A DNA stretch of 64,000 nucleotides from Roseomonas genomospecies 6 (GCF_008365375.1 NZ_QOKW01000004.1:186001-250000), one strand, 5' to 3'; counted from the first letter of the stretch, positions 17,939 through 27,209 are shown. Made by a program: numbers and translations. The notes: generated by a model not told the origin, from the sequence alone.

Positions 17939-18856
17939 ATGGATCTGCGCCATCTCCGCCACTTCGTCGCCGTCGCCGAAGAGCTGCATTTCAGCCGCGC
18001 CGCCGCCCGGCTGGGCATCGGGCAGCCGCCGCTCAGCCAGTCGATCCAGGCCCTGGAGGCCGAGCTTGGCGCCCGCCTGTTCGAGCGGACCAAGCGCCGG
18101 GTGGAACTGACCGAACCGGGCCAACTCCTGTTGGGCGAGGCGCGGGAGATCCTGGCGCGGGCGGAGCGCGCCGCCGTCCTGACCCGCCGCGCCGCCAGGG
18201 GAGAGGTGGGCGAACTGCGCGTCGGCTTCACCGCGGCGGCCCCCTTCCTGCCGATGGTGCCGCGAATCATCGACGCCTACCGCCGCGCCCACCCGGACGT
18301 GCATCTGACCCTGGTCGAATTGCCGTCCAAGCAGCAGTTGACGGCGCTGGCCGACCGGCGTCTGGACGTGGGCTTCATCCGGCAACCGCGCTTCGTCCCC
18401 GACCGCGAGTCCTTCCGCTTCCACGACGTGGTGCGGGAACCGCTGCTGGCGGTAATGCGCGCCGATCACCCGCTGGCCGGGCGGGAGGTCGTTCCGCTGG
18501 CGGCGTTGCGCGACGAGCCCTTCGTCTTCTATCCCGCCGATTTCGGCACCAGCACGCACGAGCAGGTCTTCGCGCTGTGTGCCGCCGCCGGATTCCGCCC
18601 CAACGTGACGCAGGACGCGCGGGAGGCCTTCACCATCATCGGGCTGATCGCCGCCGGGCTGGGCGTGTCGATTCTGCCCGGCCAGTTGCGTCAGGTGGCG
18701 CTGGAGGGTGTGGTCTACCGACCGCTCGACACGCCGGACGCCTTCACCACCCTGCAACTCGCGCGGCGGAGCAACGAAAGTTCGCCACTGGTGAAAAAAT
18801 TCACCGACCTCGTGGAGCGGATCGTTCCGTTTTTTCCGCCCGCCCCCGGAGCGTGA
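17939..18856 (+). CDS. LysR-family regulator of glutarate catabolism (GcdR-like)
   Basis: A 305-residue LysR-type regulator: winged helix in residues 1-60 (RHLRHFVAVAEELHFSRAAARL, PPLSQSIQALE), linker helix, then a periplasmic-binding-type effector domain from about residue 90 (GELRVGFTAAAPFLP). It is divergent from gcdH with 108 bases between the starts, the classic LTTR arrangement. By analogy with Pseudomonas GcdR the co-inducer may be glutarate; that is inference. The start ATG is the first in frame, preceded by AAGAAG. Confidence 0.88.
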   Translation: MDLRHLRHFVAVAEELHFSRAAARLGIGQPPLSQSIQALEAELGARLFERTKRRVELTEPGQLLLGEAREILARAERAAVLTRRAARGEVGELRVGFTAAAPFLPMVPRIIDAYRRAHPDVHLTLVELPSKQQLTALADRRLDVGFIRQPRFVPDRESFRFHDVVREPLLAVMRADHPLAGREVVPLAALRDEPFVFYPADFGTSTHEQVFALCAAAGFRPNVTQDAREAFTIIGLIAAGLGVSILPGQLRQVALEGVVYRPLDTPDAFTTLQLARRSNESSPLVKKFTDLVERIVPFFPPAPGA

Positions 18857-19024
18857 CGGACGACTCGGGCAAAATCGCCGCTTCGTTCCTGAAGCCTCCC
18901 AAAGTCGGGGTTCTCAACCGGTCAAGGAAGGAGCAAACTCGCGTTCAAACCGCGTGCACGGCGTTCGCAGATGCACAGAATTTCGCCAGTCCGTTGAAAT
19001 GATCATGACGCGAGCAACGGGCTT

Positions 19025-19040
19025 GTCGAATTTATTAAAC
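19025..19040. promoter_or_regulatory. Candidate operator of the XRE-cupin regulator (transporter copy)
   Basis: GTCGAATTTATTAAAC matches the perfect palindrome GTTTAATTTATTAAAC found upstream of gabD (24376-24391) at 14 of 16 positions. It lies about 95 bases upstream of the ABC ATPase gene. A separate 8-bp palindrome GGTATACC follows at 19042-19049 and may overlap a -10 region. Confidence 0.6.
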
Positions 19041-19134
19041 GGGTATACCGTCTGACCCATTGCATAGGTCCTGTGTCGGGAACGCAACCCTGGCGCGGGT
19101 CCTGGACCGGGATACCTCGGACGGGGGGAGGATG

Positions 19135-20244
19135 ATGGACGGCGGCATGGTCACGACCGCACAGGCACTGGTGCGCTTCGTCGGGGTGCAGAAGACCTAT
19201 GACGGCGAGCACCTCGTGGTGAAGAACCTCGACCTCGACATCAGGAAGGGCGAGTTCGTCACCCTGCTCGGCCCCTCCGGCTCGGGCAAGACGACCACGC
19301 TGATGATGCTGGCCGGCTTCGAGGTCCCCACCCATGGCGAGATCTATCTCGCCGATCGGCCGATCAAGAACATGCCGCCGCACAAGCGCGACATCGGCAT
19401 GGTCTTCCAAAACTATGCGCTGTTCCCCCACCTGACGATCGAGGAGAACGTCGCCTTCCCGCTGACCGTGCGCAAGATGCCGCGGGCGGAGGTGAAGGAA
19501 CGGGTGCGGTCGGCGCTGCGCATGATCAAGCTGGAAAATCTGGCGCACCGCCATCCCGGCCAGCTTTCGGGCGGCCAGCAGCAGCGCGTGGCGCTGGCCC
19601 GCGCGCTGGTCTTCAACCCGCAGCTCGTCCTGATGGACGAACCGCTGGGCGCGCTGGACAAGCGGCTGCGCGAGCACATGCAGCTTGAGATCAAGCAACT
19701 GCACGAGACGATGGGAATCACCGTCGTCTACGTCACCCACGACCAGAGCGAGGCGCTGACCATGTCGGACCGCATCGCGGTGTTCAACGACGGCATCGTG
19801 CAGCAGATCGACAAGCCGGACGCGCTCTACGAACGCCCGGTCAACAGCTTCGTCGCCAACTTCATCGGCGAGAACAACGTGCTGGACGGCACCGTCGAGA
19901 ATATCGAACGGGGCTTCTGCCGGGTGGCTCTGGCGGCGGGCGGTTCGGTCGTGGCGCAGGCGGTCAACGTGGCCGGTGCGGGTGCCGCCACCTCGCTGTC
20001 GGTCCGGCCGGAGCGGATCAGCATCCTGACGGACGGGGCGGCGCCGGACGGCATGAACGCGCTGCCCGCCCATGTGCAGGACACCATCTATCTCGGCGAC
20101 CACGCGCTGGCCGTGCTGAAGGTCGCCGGCAACGGGGAATTCATGGTCAAGCTGCCGCCGGGCGCCCATGCGGGCCTCAGCCACGGCCAGAGCGTGTCCA
20201 TCGGCTTCCGCCCCGAGGACTGCCGGGCGCTCGATCCCGTGTGA
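19135..20244 (+). CDS. ABC transporter ATPase, spermidine/putrescine (PotA) type
   Basis: A roughly 369-residue importer ATPase. Walker A is [10 protein letters not shown], the Q-loop region [14 protein letters not shown], the signature LSGGQQQR, Walker [12 protein letters not shown] and the switch His [15 protein letters not shown]-type C-terminal domain follows from about residue 250. Three nearby ATGs (19132, 19135, 19147) share one GGGGGGAGG site, so the start is uncertain by a few codons. It is first in a four-gene importer operon. Substrate could be putrescine/spermidine, or GABA given the adjacent gabD and gabT. Confidence 0.9.
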   Translation: MDGGMVTTAQALVRFVGVQKTYDGEHLVVKNLDLDIRKGEFVTLLGPSGSGKTTTLMMLAGFEVPTHGEIYLADRPIKNMPPHKRDIGMVFQNYALFPHLTIEENVAFPLTVRKMPRAEVKERVRSALRMIKLENLAHRHPGQLSGGQQQRVALARALVFNPQLVLMDEPLGALDKRLREHMQLEIKQLHETMGITVVYVTHDQSEALTMSDRIAVFNDGIVQQIDKPDALYERPVNSFVANFIGENNVLDGTVENIERGFCRVALAAGGSVVAQAVNVAGAGAATSLSVRPERISILTDGAAPDGMNALPAHVQDTIYLGDHALAVLKVAGNGEFMVKLPPGAHAGLSHGQSVSIGFRPEDCRALDPV

Positions 20245-20336
20245 TCGACACCGCCCGTCCGTCCGGTCTCTCCGGGAGGGGGACCGGGGGCGTATCACCT
20301 CCTGACGCAACCACACATAATGAAGGAACGGGGACG

Positions 20337-21386
20337 ATGTCGAAGCTTAAGGTGGCGGTTGGGTTCCTTGCGACGTTCACCGCCGGTGTGGCTCTGGCCA
20401 CCGCCGCGCAGGCCCGCGACCTGACGGTCGTGTCCTGGGGCGGCGCCTATCAGGAAGCCCAGAAGAAGGTCTATTTCGAGCCGTTCAAGAAGGCGGCCGG
20501 CATTCCGATGAACGACGAGTCCTGGGACGGCGGCATCGGCGTTCTGCGCGCCAAGGTCCAGGGCGGCGCCGCCACCTGGGACGTCGTGCAGGTGGAGAGC
20601 GAGGAACTGGCCGTCGGCTGTGAAGAGGGCCTGTTCGAGACGATGGAGTTCAACCGGATCGGCGGCGAGCAGGCCTACCTGCCGCAGACCGTCGATGCCT
20701 GCGGCGTCGGCGCGATCGTGTACGACTTCGTGCTCGGCTACGACAAGGACAAGCTGAAGGACGCGCCGAAGAGCTGGGCCGACTTCTTCGACACCAAGAA
20801 GTATCCGGGCAAGCGCGGCCTGCGCCAGGGCGCCAAGACCACCCTGGAGATCGCCCTGATGGCCGACGGCGTCGCGCCGAAGGACGTCTACAAGGTTCTG
20901 GCGACCGAAGAGGGTCTGGAGCGCGCCTTCAAGAAGCTGGACACCATCAAGAACGACATCGTCTGGTGGAAGGCCGGCGCCCAGCCGCCGCAGCTCCTGG
21001 CTTCGGGCGAGGTGGTGATGACGTCCGTCTACAACGGCCGCATCGACGCCGCGAACAAGGCCGAGAAGAAGAACTTCGGCATGGTGTGGAACGGCGCGCT
21101 CTACACCATCGATAGCTGGGTCATCCTGAAGGGCAGCCCGAACAAGGAAGCCGCCTACAAGTTCCTGGACTACGTCGGCAAGGCGGAGAACCAGGCCAAG
21201 CTGTCCGAGAACATCGCCTACGGCACGTCCAACAAGGACGCCCCGTCCAAGCTGGCCCCCGCCGTGCTGAAGGACCTGCCGACCGCTCCGGAGAACATGA
21301 AGAACGCGGTCGAGATCAGCGTTCCCTTCTGGCTGGAGAACATCGACCGCCTGACCGAGCGCTTCAACAAGTGGGCGGCGAAGTAA
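20337..21386 (+). CDS. ABC transporter periplasmic substrate-binding protein (PotD/PotF-like)
   Basis: A 349-residue secreted binding protein. A signal peptide covers residues 1-26, with probable cleavage near AQA-RD, followed by DLTVVSWGGAYQEAQKK, the usual start of spermidine/putrescine-type binding proteins. Later motifs such as WADFFDTKKYPGKRGL are also typical of this family. The ATG at 20337 gives a clean signal sequence; upstream in-frame sequence does not. Codons are strongly biased (AAG, GGC, CTG), consistent with high expression. Two stem-loops follow it before the permease genes. Confidence 0.9.
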   Translation: MSKLKVAVGFLATFTAGVALATAAQARDLTVVSWGGAYQEAQKKVYFEPFKKAAGIPMNDESWDGGIGVLRAKVQGGAATWDVVQVESEELAVGCEEGLFETMEFNRIGGEQAYLPQTVDACGVGAIVYDFVLGYDKDKLKDAPKSWADFFDTKKYPGKRGLRQGAKTTLEIALMADGVAPKDVYKVLATEEGLERAFKKLDTIKNDIVWWKAGAQPPQLLASGEVVMTSVYNGRIDAANKAEKKNFGMVWNGALYTIDSWVILKGSPNKEAAYKFLDYVGKAENQAKLSENIAYGTSNKDAPSKLAPAVLKDLPTAPENMKNAVEISVPFWLENIDRLTERFNKWAAK

Positions 21387-21429
21387 GTCGCTCGAGTCTT
21401 TGAGTGGTTGCGACGGGCCCCCTCCTTAA

Positions 21430-21490
21430 CCCTCCCCCACCTCCGGTGAGGGAGGGAACTTGAAGCCCTCCCCCGCGAAGTGGGGGAGGG
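21430..21490. repeat. Two tandem stem-loops between binding-protein and permease genes
   Basis: The first hairpin (21430-21456) has arms CCCTCCC/GGGAGGG plus inner CACC/GGTG. The second (21466-21490) has perfect 9-base arms CCCTCCCCC and GGGGGAGGG. They resemble REP-type intercistronic hairpins that protect the upstream mRNA or partially terminate, which would raise binding protein over permease output. Confidence 0.65.
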
Positions 21491-21555
21491 TTGGGTGGGG
21501 GCCCAACGCGACCACCCCACACACCTCTCTACCGCATTTTCGAAATAGGCCGCCC

Positions 21556-22818
21556 ATGACAGCCGCGTTCGTCGCCGGCGCCGATGCGTCGTCCGAGGTG
21601 CCCCTCAAGCGCCGCCTGAAGCGGGCGGAGCGGGCGCGCCGGCTCAAGGCCCTGGCGCTGATCCTTCCGCTCCTCCTGTTCCTGCTCTTCACCTTCCTCG
21701 GTCCAATCGCCGGCATGCTCTGGCGGTCGGTGGACGATTGGGAGGTGCGTCAGGTCCTGCCCCACACCGTCGCGGCGCTGGCCGATTGGGACGGCAGGGA
21801 TGTCCCGGGCGAGCCGGCCTTCGCCGCTCTGGCGGGCGACATCCGGACGGCGCGCGAGGCCGGCACGGTCGCCATCGCGTCCAAGCGGCTGAACTACGCC
21901 CTGAACGGCTTCCGCACCATCATGTCGGGCACGGCGCGCAACCTGAAGACCCTGCCGGAGCCTGGCACCGCCAAGGAAACCCTGATCGGCATCAACCCGG
22001 CCTGGGGCGAGCGCGCCACCTGGGCGGCGATCAAGGGTGCCAGCGGGCCGCTCACCGGCTTCTATCTTCTGGGCGCGGTCGATCTGACCCGGAACCTGGA
22101 CGGCGCCATCGTCGCCGCCCCCGAGGAGCAGGCGATCTACCGCGACGTGTTCGGGCGCACCTTCACCATCAGCTTCGGCGTCACGGTCCTGTGCCTGATC
22201 CTGGGCTTCCCGGTCGCCTACATGCTGGCCACGCTGCCCACGGGCCAGTCGAACCTGTTGATGATCTTCGTGTTGCTGCCCTTCTGGACCTCGCTTCTGG
22301 TGCGCACCTGCGCCTGGATCGTCGTGTTGCAGAGCGAGGGCATCGTGAACGATTCCTTGCGCTGGATCGGCCTGATCGACGAACCGCTGCGGCTGATCTA
22401 CAACCGCTTCGGCGTCTATGTGGCGATGACGCATGTGCTGCTGCCCTTCATGATCCTGCCGCTCTACAGCAGCATGAAGTCGATCTCGCCGGCCTACATG
22501 CGGGCCGCGGCGTCGCTGGGCGCCTCGCCGGTCACCGCCTTCCTGCGCATCTACCTGCCGCAGACCGTGCCCGGCATCGGGGCGGGCAGCCTGCTCGTCT
22601 TCATCCTGGCCATCGGCTACTACATCACGCCGGCCCTGGTGGGTGGTGCCGCCGACCAGATGATCAGCTACTTCATCGCCTTCTACACCACGGAAACCGT
22701 CAACTGGGGTCTGGCCTCGGCGCTGGGCGCGGTGCTTCTGCTCGCCACGCTGCTGCTGGCCGTCGTCTATGGAAAGCTGGTCCACGGCCAGCAGGTCACG
22801 GGAGGGATGAAGAATTGA
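21556..22818 (+). CDS. ABC transporter permease (PotB-like)
   Basis: A 420-residue permease, longer than usual PotB (about 280) because of a soluble insert of about 130 residues between helix 1 (about 37-58) and the core helices. The core (from about residue 195) has the binding-protein-dependent transport signature, with the EAA loop reading MRAAASLGASPVTAFLRIYLP. The ATG at 21556 is preferred over a longer frame that runs into the hairpins. Its stop overlaps the TTG start of the second permease. The insert is a periplasmic loop by topology. Confidence 0.87.
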   Translation: MTAAFVAGADASSEVPLKRRLKRAERARRLKALALILPLLLFLLFTFLGPIAGMLWRSVDDWEVRQVLPHTVAALADWDGRDVPGEPAFAALAGDIRTAREAGTVAIASKRLNYALNGFRTIMSGTARNLKTLPEPGTAKETLIGINPAWGERATWAAIKGASGPLTGFYLLGAVDLTRNLDGAIVAAPEEQAIYRDVFGRTFTISFGVTVLCLILGFPVAYMLATLPTGQSNLLMIFVLLPFWTSLLVRTCAWIVVLQSEGIVNDSLRWIGLIDEPLRLIYNRFGVYVAMTHVLLPFMILPLYSSMKSISPAYMRAAASLGASPVTAFLRIYLPQTVPGIGAGSLLVFILAIGYYITPALVGGAADQMISYFIAFYTTETVNWGLASALGAVLLLATLLLAVVYGKLVHGQQVTGGMKN

Positions 22819-23645
22819 GCCAGAACCACTCCCCCCGCACGGCCAGCCAGCGCGTCGCCTGGATCACCACCGTGGTCGTCGCCTCGCTGGTGCTGGTCTT
22901 CCTGATGGCGCCGATCCTGGCGATCATGCCGCTGTCCTTCAGCTCCGGCTCCTACCTGACCTACCCGCTGCCGGGCCTGTCGCTGCGCTGGTACGAGGAT
23001 TTCCTGAACTCCCCGCGCTGGGTGACGGCGCTGAAGAACAGCGTCATCATCGGGGTGGCCTCGACCATCCTGTCGATGGTGCTTGGCACGCTGGCCTCGC
23101 TCGGCCTCGCCCAGTGGAAGAGCAAGTTCAAGCCGCTGGTGCTGGCCATCGTGCTGTCGCCGGTGGTGGTGCCGGGCGTCATCACCGCGGTCGGCCTCTA
23201 TTTCTTCTTCGCGCCCCTCGGGCTGACCGGCGGTTACACCGGGCTGATCCTGGCGCACACGGCGCTGGCGACGCCCTTCGTGGTCATCACGGTCAGCGCG
23301 ACGCTGCAAAGCTTCGACATGAATCTGGCGCGGGCCGCCGCCTCGCTCGGCGCCTCGCCGATCTACGCCTTCCGCCGGGTGATCCTGCCGCTGATCCTGC
23401 CGGGTCTGGCGTCGGGCGCCCTGTTCGCCTTCGCCACCAGCTTCGACGAGGTGGTGGTGGTGCTGTTCATGGCGGGTCCCGAGCAGCGCACCCTGCCCCG
23501 CGAGATGTTCAGCGGCATCCGCGAGAACATCAGCCCGACCATCACGGCGGCGGCGGTGATCCTGACCACGATCTCGGTCATCCTGCTCGCCACGCTGGAG
23601 GCCCTGCGCCGTCGCAACGAGCGGCTGAAGGGCAACCTGCGCTGA
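22815..23645 (+). CDS. ABC transporter permease (PotC-like), TTG start
   Basis: A 276-residue permease with about six helices and the EAA loop LARAAASLGASPIYAFRRVILP. No suitable ATG exists at the expected N-terminus. GGAGGG at 22801-22806 lies 8 bases before TTG at 22815, which overlaps the previous stop (TTGA); this gives SQNHSPRTASQRVAWITTVV, a normal length and N-terminus. It completes the transporter with the ATPase, binding protein and first permease. The operon ends at a stem-loop at 23655. Confidence 0.87.
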   Translation: MSQNHSPRTASQRVAWITTVVVASLVLVFLMAPILAIMPLSFSSGSYLTYPLPGLSLRWYEDFLNSPRWVTALKNSVIIGVASTILSMVLGTLASLGLAQWKSKFKPLVLAIVLSPVVVPGVITAVGLYFFFAPLGLTGGYTGLILAHTALATPFVVITVSATLQSFDMNLARAAASLGASPIYAFRRVILPLILPGLASGALFAFATSFDEVVVVLFMAGPEQRTLPREMFSGIRENISPTITAAAVILTTISVILLATLEALRRRNERLKGNLR

Positions 23646-23654
23646 TACGAAAAC

Positions 23655-23687
23655 GCCGGGCGGCCCCGATGGGCGGCCCGGCCTTTC
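23655..23687 (+). terminator. Stem-loop terminator of the ABC transporter operon
   Basis: A 12-base stem (23655-23666 with 23671-23682, one mismatch) and CGAT loop is followed by CTTTCC. It lies between the convergent transporter operon and the XRE-cupin gene, and may serve both strands. Confidence 0.65.
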
Positions 23688-23708
23688 CTCAAATCCGGTG
23701 GAGTGATG

Positions 23709-24293
23709 TCAGAGATAAGGCGGGGTGCAGGCGCTGATGATCTCGCACTCTTCGTCGCCGATGTTGCGGAAGCGGTGCGGGATGCGGCTGTCGAACAGAT
23801 AGGCGTCGCCGGGACCGAGGATCTCCTTGCGGTCGCCCACCGTCAGCTCGATTTGGCCCTTGATGACGACGCCGCCCTCCTCCGATTCATGCTGGAGCAT
23901 GGTGCGCCCGCCGGTGTCGGCGCCGGGGGCGTATCGCTCGTGCAGGACCTGGAGGTTGCGCCCGTGCAGGTCGCCCACCTGCCGGAAGGACATGAAGCCG
24001 ACCCGGCTCTTCACCAGACTGGTCAATTCGATCAGATCGCTGCCCTTGAAGAAGATCTGCTCGCGCGGCGGCAGGTCGTCGGAGGAGAAGAACTCCGCCA
24101 GGGTCATGGGAATGCCCTGGAGCACCTTGCGCAGCGAGGAGACGGAGGGGCTGCACCGGTTCTGCTCGATCAGCGAGATGGTTCCGTTGGTCACGCCCGC
24201 CCGTTGCGCCAACTGGCGCTGGGACAGGCCGTGCGCTTCCCGCACCTGCTTCAGGCGCGCGCCCACGTTGAAATCGACAGCATCCACATCCAT
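23709..24293 (-). CDS. XRE-family regulator with C-terminal cupin (PuuR-like)
   Basis: A 194-residue repressor-type protein. Residues about 12-66 form a helix-turn-helix (LSQRQLAQRAGVTNGTISLIEQN), and residues about 120-190 a cupin sensor (HESEEGGVVIKGQIELTVG ... DSRIPHRFRN). This is the PuuR layout, a putrescine/GABA-pathway regulator in E. coli. It is divergent from gabD and convergent with the transporter. A perfect palindrome in the shared region and a near copy before the transporter make it the likely regulator of all three units. Confidence 0.88.
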   Translation of the reverse strand: MDVDAVDFNVGARLKQVREAHGLSQRQLAQRAGVTNGTISLIEQNRCSPSVSSLRKVLQGIPMTLAEFFSSDDLPPREQIFFKGSDLIELTSLVKSRVGFMSFRQVGDLHGRNLQVLHERYAPGADTGGRTMLQHESEEGGVVIKGQIELTVGDRKEILGPGDAYLFDSRIPHRFRNIGDEECEIISACTPPYL

Positions 24294-24375
24294 GGATCGG
24301 TTCCTCGCTCCTGACCGGAAGGCATACCGGAATCGCGTGTGTGCGTCACCAAAAACTCAACACCCGATTAGGGTT

Positions 24376-24391
24376 GTTTAATTTATTAAAC
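24376..24391. promoter_or_regulatory. Candidate operator of the XRE-cupin regulator (gabD copy)
   Basis: GTTTAATTTATTAAAC is a perfect 16-base palindrome (two 7-base arms around TT), 43 bases before the gabD ATG and about 85 bases from the regulator start. It stands out as AT-rich in a GC-rich region. A 14/16 match precedes the ABC transporter at 19025-19040. Confidence 0.65.
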
Positions 24392-24433
24392 ATGGCTACG
24401 CTCCCTTCACATCGCAATTCGAGGCGGACCCCC

Positions 24434-25894
24434 ATGCTGTCGCTGAACGATCAGAGCCTTCTTCGGACCCAAGCCTATGTGAACGGCGCGTGGCGCGACG
24501 CCTTCTCCGGCAAGACCTTCGCGGTGACCAACCCGGCGACGGGCGAGGAACTGGCCCAGGTCGCCGACGTCGGCGCGGAGGAGACTCGTCAGGCCATCGC
24601 CGCCGCCGACGCCGCCCTGCCCGGCTGGCGCGCCAAGACCGCCAAGGAGCGCGCCGCGATCCTGCGCCGCTGGTTCGAGCTGATCATGGCGGCGCAGGAG
24701 GATCTGGCCGTCCTGATGACGCTGGAGCAGGGCAAGCCGCTGGCCGAGGCCCGCGGCGAGGTCGCCTACGGCGCCAGCTTCATCGAGTGGTTCGCCGAGG
24801 AAGGCAAGCGCGTCTACGGCGACGTGATCCCCACCTTCGCCGGCAACAAGCGCATCGTCGTGCTGAAGGAGCCGATCGGCGTCGTCGCGGCGATCACGCC
24901 CTGGAACTTCCCCAACGCCATGATCACCCGCAAGGTCGGCCCGGCGCTCGCCGCCGGCTGCACCGTGGTGGTCAAGCCGGCGGAGGACACGCCGCTGTCC
25001 GCCCTGGCGCTGGCCGAGCTGGCGGAGCGCGCGGGTGTCCCGGCGGGGGTGTTCAACATCGTCACCGGGTCCGACCCGGTCGCCATCGGCGGCGAGCTGA
25101 CCGCCAACCCGATCGTGCGCAAGCTGTCCTTCACCGGATCGACCGAGGTCGGCAAGATCCTGATGCGCCAGTCCGCCGACACGGTGAAGAAGGTGTCGCT
25201 GGAGCTGGGCGGCAACGCGCCCTTCATCGTGTTCGACGACGCCGACCTGGACGAGGCGGTCAAGGGCGCGCTCGCGTCCAAGTACCGCAACTCCGGCCAG
25301 ACCTGCGTCTGCGCGAACCGCCTGCTGGTCCAGGCCGGCGTCTATGACGCCTTCGCCGCCAAGCTGGTCGAGGCGGTGAAGCAGATCCGCGTCGGCAACG
25401 GCCTGGAGGCCGGCGTCAGCCAGGGTCCGATGATCAACACGCAGGCCATCGACAAGGTCGAGGAGCTGATGGGCGACGCCGTGGCCAAGGGCGCCAAGGT
25501 CGCGCTCGGCGGCAAGCGCCACGATCTGGGCGGCACCTTCTTCGAGCCGACCATCCTGACCGGCGTCACCACCGAGATGCGCGTGGCCCGCGAGGAGATT
25601 TTCGGCCCGGTCGCCCCGCTGTTCAAGTTCGAGACGGAAGCCGACGCCGTCCGCATGGCGAACGATACGGAATTCGGTCTGGCGGCCTATTTCTACAGCC
25701 GGGACATCGGCCGGGTGTGGCGCGTGGCGGAACAGCTCGAATACGGCATGGTCGCCATCAACGAGGGCATCCTGTCGACCGAGGTCGCGCCGTTCGGCGG
25801 CATCAAGCAGTCGGGCATCGGGCGGGAAGGCTCCAAGTACGGCGTGGATGACTTCCTGGAGATCAAGTACCTGTGCGTCGGGCTGGGCGCCTGA
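24434..25894 (+). CDS. gabD: Succinate-semialdehyde dehydrogenase
   Basis: A 486-residue NAD(P)-dependent aldehyde dehydrogenase that oxidises succinate semialdehyde to succinate. The catalytic Cys291 lies in NSGQTCVCANR and the general base Glu257 in VSLELGGNAP; TPWNFPNAMITRK and FTGSTEVGK mark the cofactor site. The length and the CVC motif (a second Cys two residues on) fit GabD. GAGGCGG precedes the ATG at 24434; an ATG at 24392 sits inside the operator edge and is less likely. It is followed 28 bases later by gabT, completing the GABA shunt. Confidence 0.92.
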   Translation: MLSLNDQSLLRTQAYVNGAWRDAFSGKTFAVTNPATGEELAQVADVGAEETRQAIAAADAALPGWRAKTAKERAAILRRWFELIMAAQEDLAVLMTLEQGKPLAEARGEVAYGASFIEWFAEEGKRVYGDVIPTFAGNKRIVVLKEPIGVVAAITPWNFPNAMITRKVGPALAAGCTVVVKPAEDTPLSALALAELAERAGVPAGVFNIVTGSDPVAIGGELTANPIVRKLSFTGSTEVGKILMRQSADTVKKVSLELGGNAPFIVFDDADLDEAVKGALASKYRNSGQTCVCANRLLVQAGVYDAFAAKLVEAVKQIRVGNGLEAGVSQGPMINTQAIDKVEELMGDAVAKGAKVALGGKRHDLGGTFFEPTILTGVTTEMRVAREEIFGPVAPLFKFETEADAVRMANDTEFGLAAYFYSRDIGRVWRVAEQLEYGMVAINEGILSTEVAPFGGIKQSGIGREGSKYGVDDFLEIKYLCVGLGA

Positions 25895-25922
25895 CGAAAC
25901 GTCCAATCGGGGGTTTTTAGAG

Positions 25923-27209
25923 ATGAGCAACCAGTCCTTCCAGGATCGCCGCAACGCCTCCGTTCCGCGCGGCCTTGCCAACGCCATGCCGGTCTATGTG
26001 GACCGCGCCGAGAACGCCGAGCTGTGGGACGTCGAGGGCAACCGCTTCATCGACTTCGCGGGCGGCATCGCGGTGCTGAACACCGGCCACCGCCATCCGA
26101 AGATCGTCGAGGCGGTGAAGGCCCAGCTCGACCGCTTCACCCACACCTGCGCGATGGTCACGCCCTACGAGTCCTTCGTGACCCTGGCGGAGCGGCTGAA
26201 CGCGCTGGTTCCGGGCTCCACGCCGAAGAAGACCGCCTTCTTCACCACGGGCGCGGAAGCCGTCGAGAACGCCGTGAAGATCGCCCGCGCCCACACGGGC
26301 CGTCCGGGCGTGATCGCCTTCACCGGCGCCTTCCACGGGCGCACGCTGCTGGCGATGGCGCTAACCGGCAAGGTCGTTCCCTACAAGGTCGGCTTCGGCC
26401 CCTTCCCGGCGGAGGTCTACCACGCGCCCTTCCCCAACGCCTATCGCGGCATCAGCGTTCAGGACAGCCTGAAGGCGCTGGAGCAGCTCTTCAAATCGGA
26501 CGTGGACGCCACCCGCGTCGCCGCGATCATCGTGGAGCCGGTGCAGGGTGAGGGCGGCTTCAACATCGCCCCGCCGGAGTTCCTACAGGCCCTGCGCAAG
26601 GTCTGCGACGACAACGGCATCCTGCTGATCATCGACGAGATCCAGACCGGCTTCGCCCGCACCGGCAAGATGTTCGCCATCGAGCATTCCGGCGTCGAGC
26701 CCGACCTGATGACCATGGCGAAGAGCCTGGCCGGCGGTTTCCCGCTGTCGGCGGTCACCGGCAAGGCGGAGATCATGGACGCCCCGATCCCCGGCGGCAT
26801 CGGCGGCACCTACGCCGGCAGCCCGCTGGCGACCACCGCGGCCCTCGCCGTGCTGGACGTCATCGAGGAGGAGAAGCTGATCCAGCGCTCCAACGACCTG
26901 GGCGAGCGCATTGCGGGCCGCTTCCGCAGCATGGCCCAGCGCAACACGCTGTCGGTGATCGGCGACGTGCGCAACCTGGGCGCCATGATCGCCATGGAGC
27001 TGGTGAAGGACCGCGACACCAAGGAGCCGGCGCCGGAGCTGACCAAGGCGCTGGTCGCCAAGGCGGCGGAGAAGGGCCTCGTCCTTCTGTCCTGCGGCAC
27101 CTACGGCAACGTGATCCGCATCCTGGTTCCGCTGACCGCGCCGGACGCGCTGGTGGACGAGGGCCTGGACATCATCGAGCGCTCCCTGGAGGAGTTGGTT
27201 TCGGCCTGA
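25923..27209 (+). CDS. gabT: 4-aminobutyrate aminotransferase
   Basis: A 428-residue class III PLP aminotransferase converting GABA and 2-oxoglutarate to succinate semialdehyde and glutamate. The PLP Lys267 lies in MTMAKSLAGGFPLSAV; the Asp partner is in LLIIDEIQTGFARTGK; TTGAEAVENAVKIAR and FHGRTLLAM are typical of GabT. It feeds GabD, the gene upstream. A related role in putrescine degradation (PuuE) is possible if the transporter imports putrescine. The operon ends at a strong terminator. Confidence 0.92.
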   Translation: MSNQSFQDRRNASVPRGLANAMPVYVDRAENAELWDVEGNRFIDFAGGIAVLNTGHRHPKIVEAVKAQLDRFTHTCAMVTPYESFVTLAERLNALVPGSTPKKTAFFTTGAEAVENAVKIARAHTGRPGVIAFTGAFHGRTLLAMALTGKVVPYKVGFGPFPAEVYHAPFPNAYRGISVQDSLKALEQLFKSDVDATRVAAIIVEPVQGEGGFNIAPPEFLQALRKVCDDNGILLIIDEIQTGFARTGKMFAIEHSGVEPDLMTMAKSLAGGFPLSAVTGKAEIMDAPIPGGIGGTYAGSPLATTAALAVLDVIEEEKLIQRSNDLGERIAGRFRSMAQRNTLSVIGDVRNLGAMIAMELVKDRDTKEPAPELTKALVAKAAEKGLVLLSCGTYGNVIRILVPLTAPDALVDEGLDIIERSLEELVSA

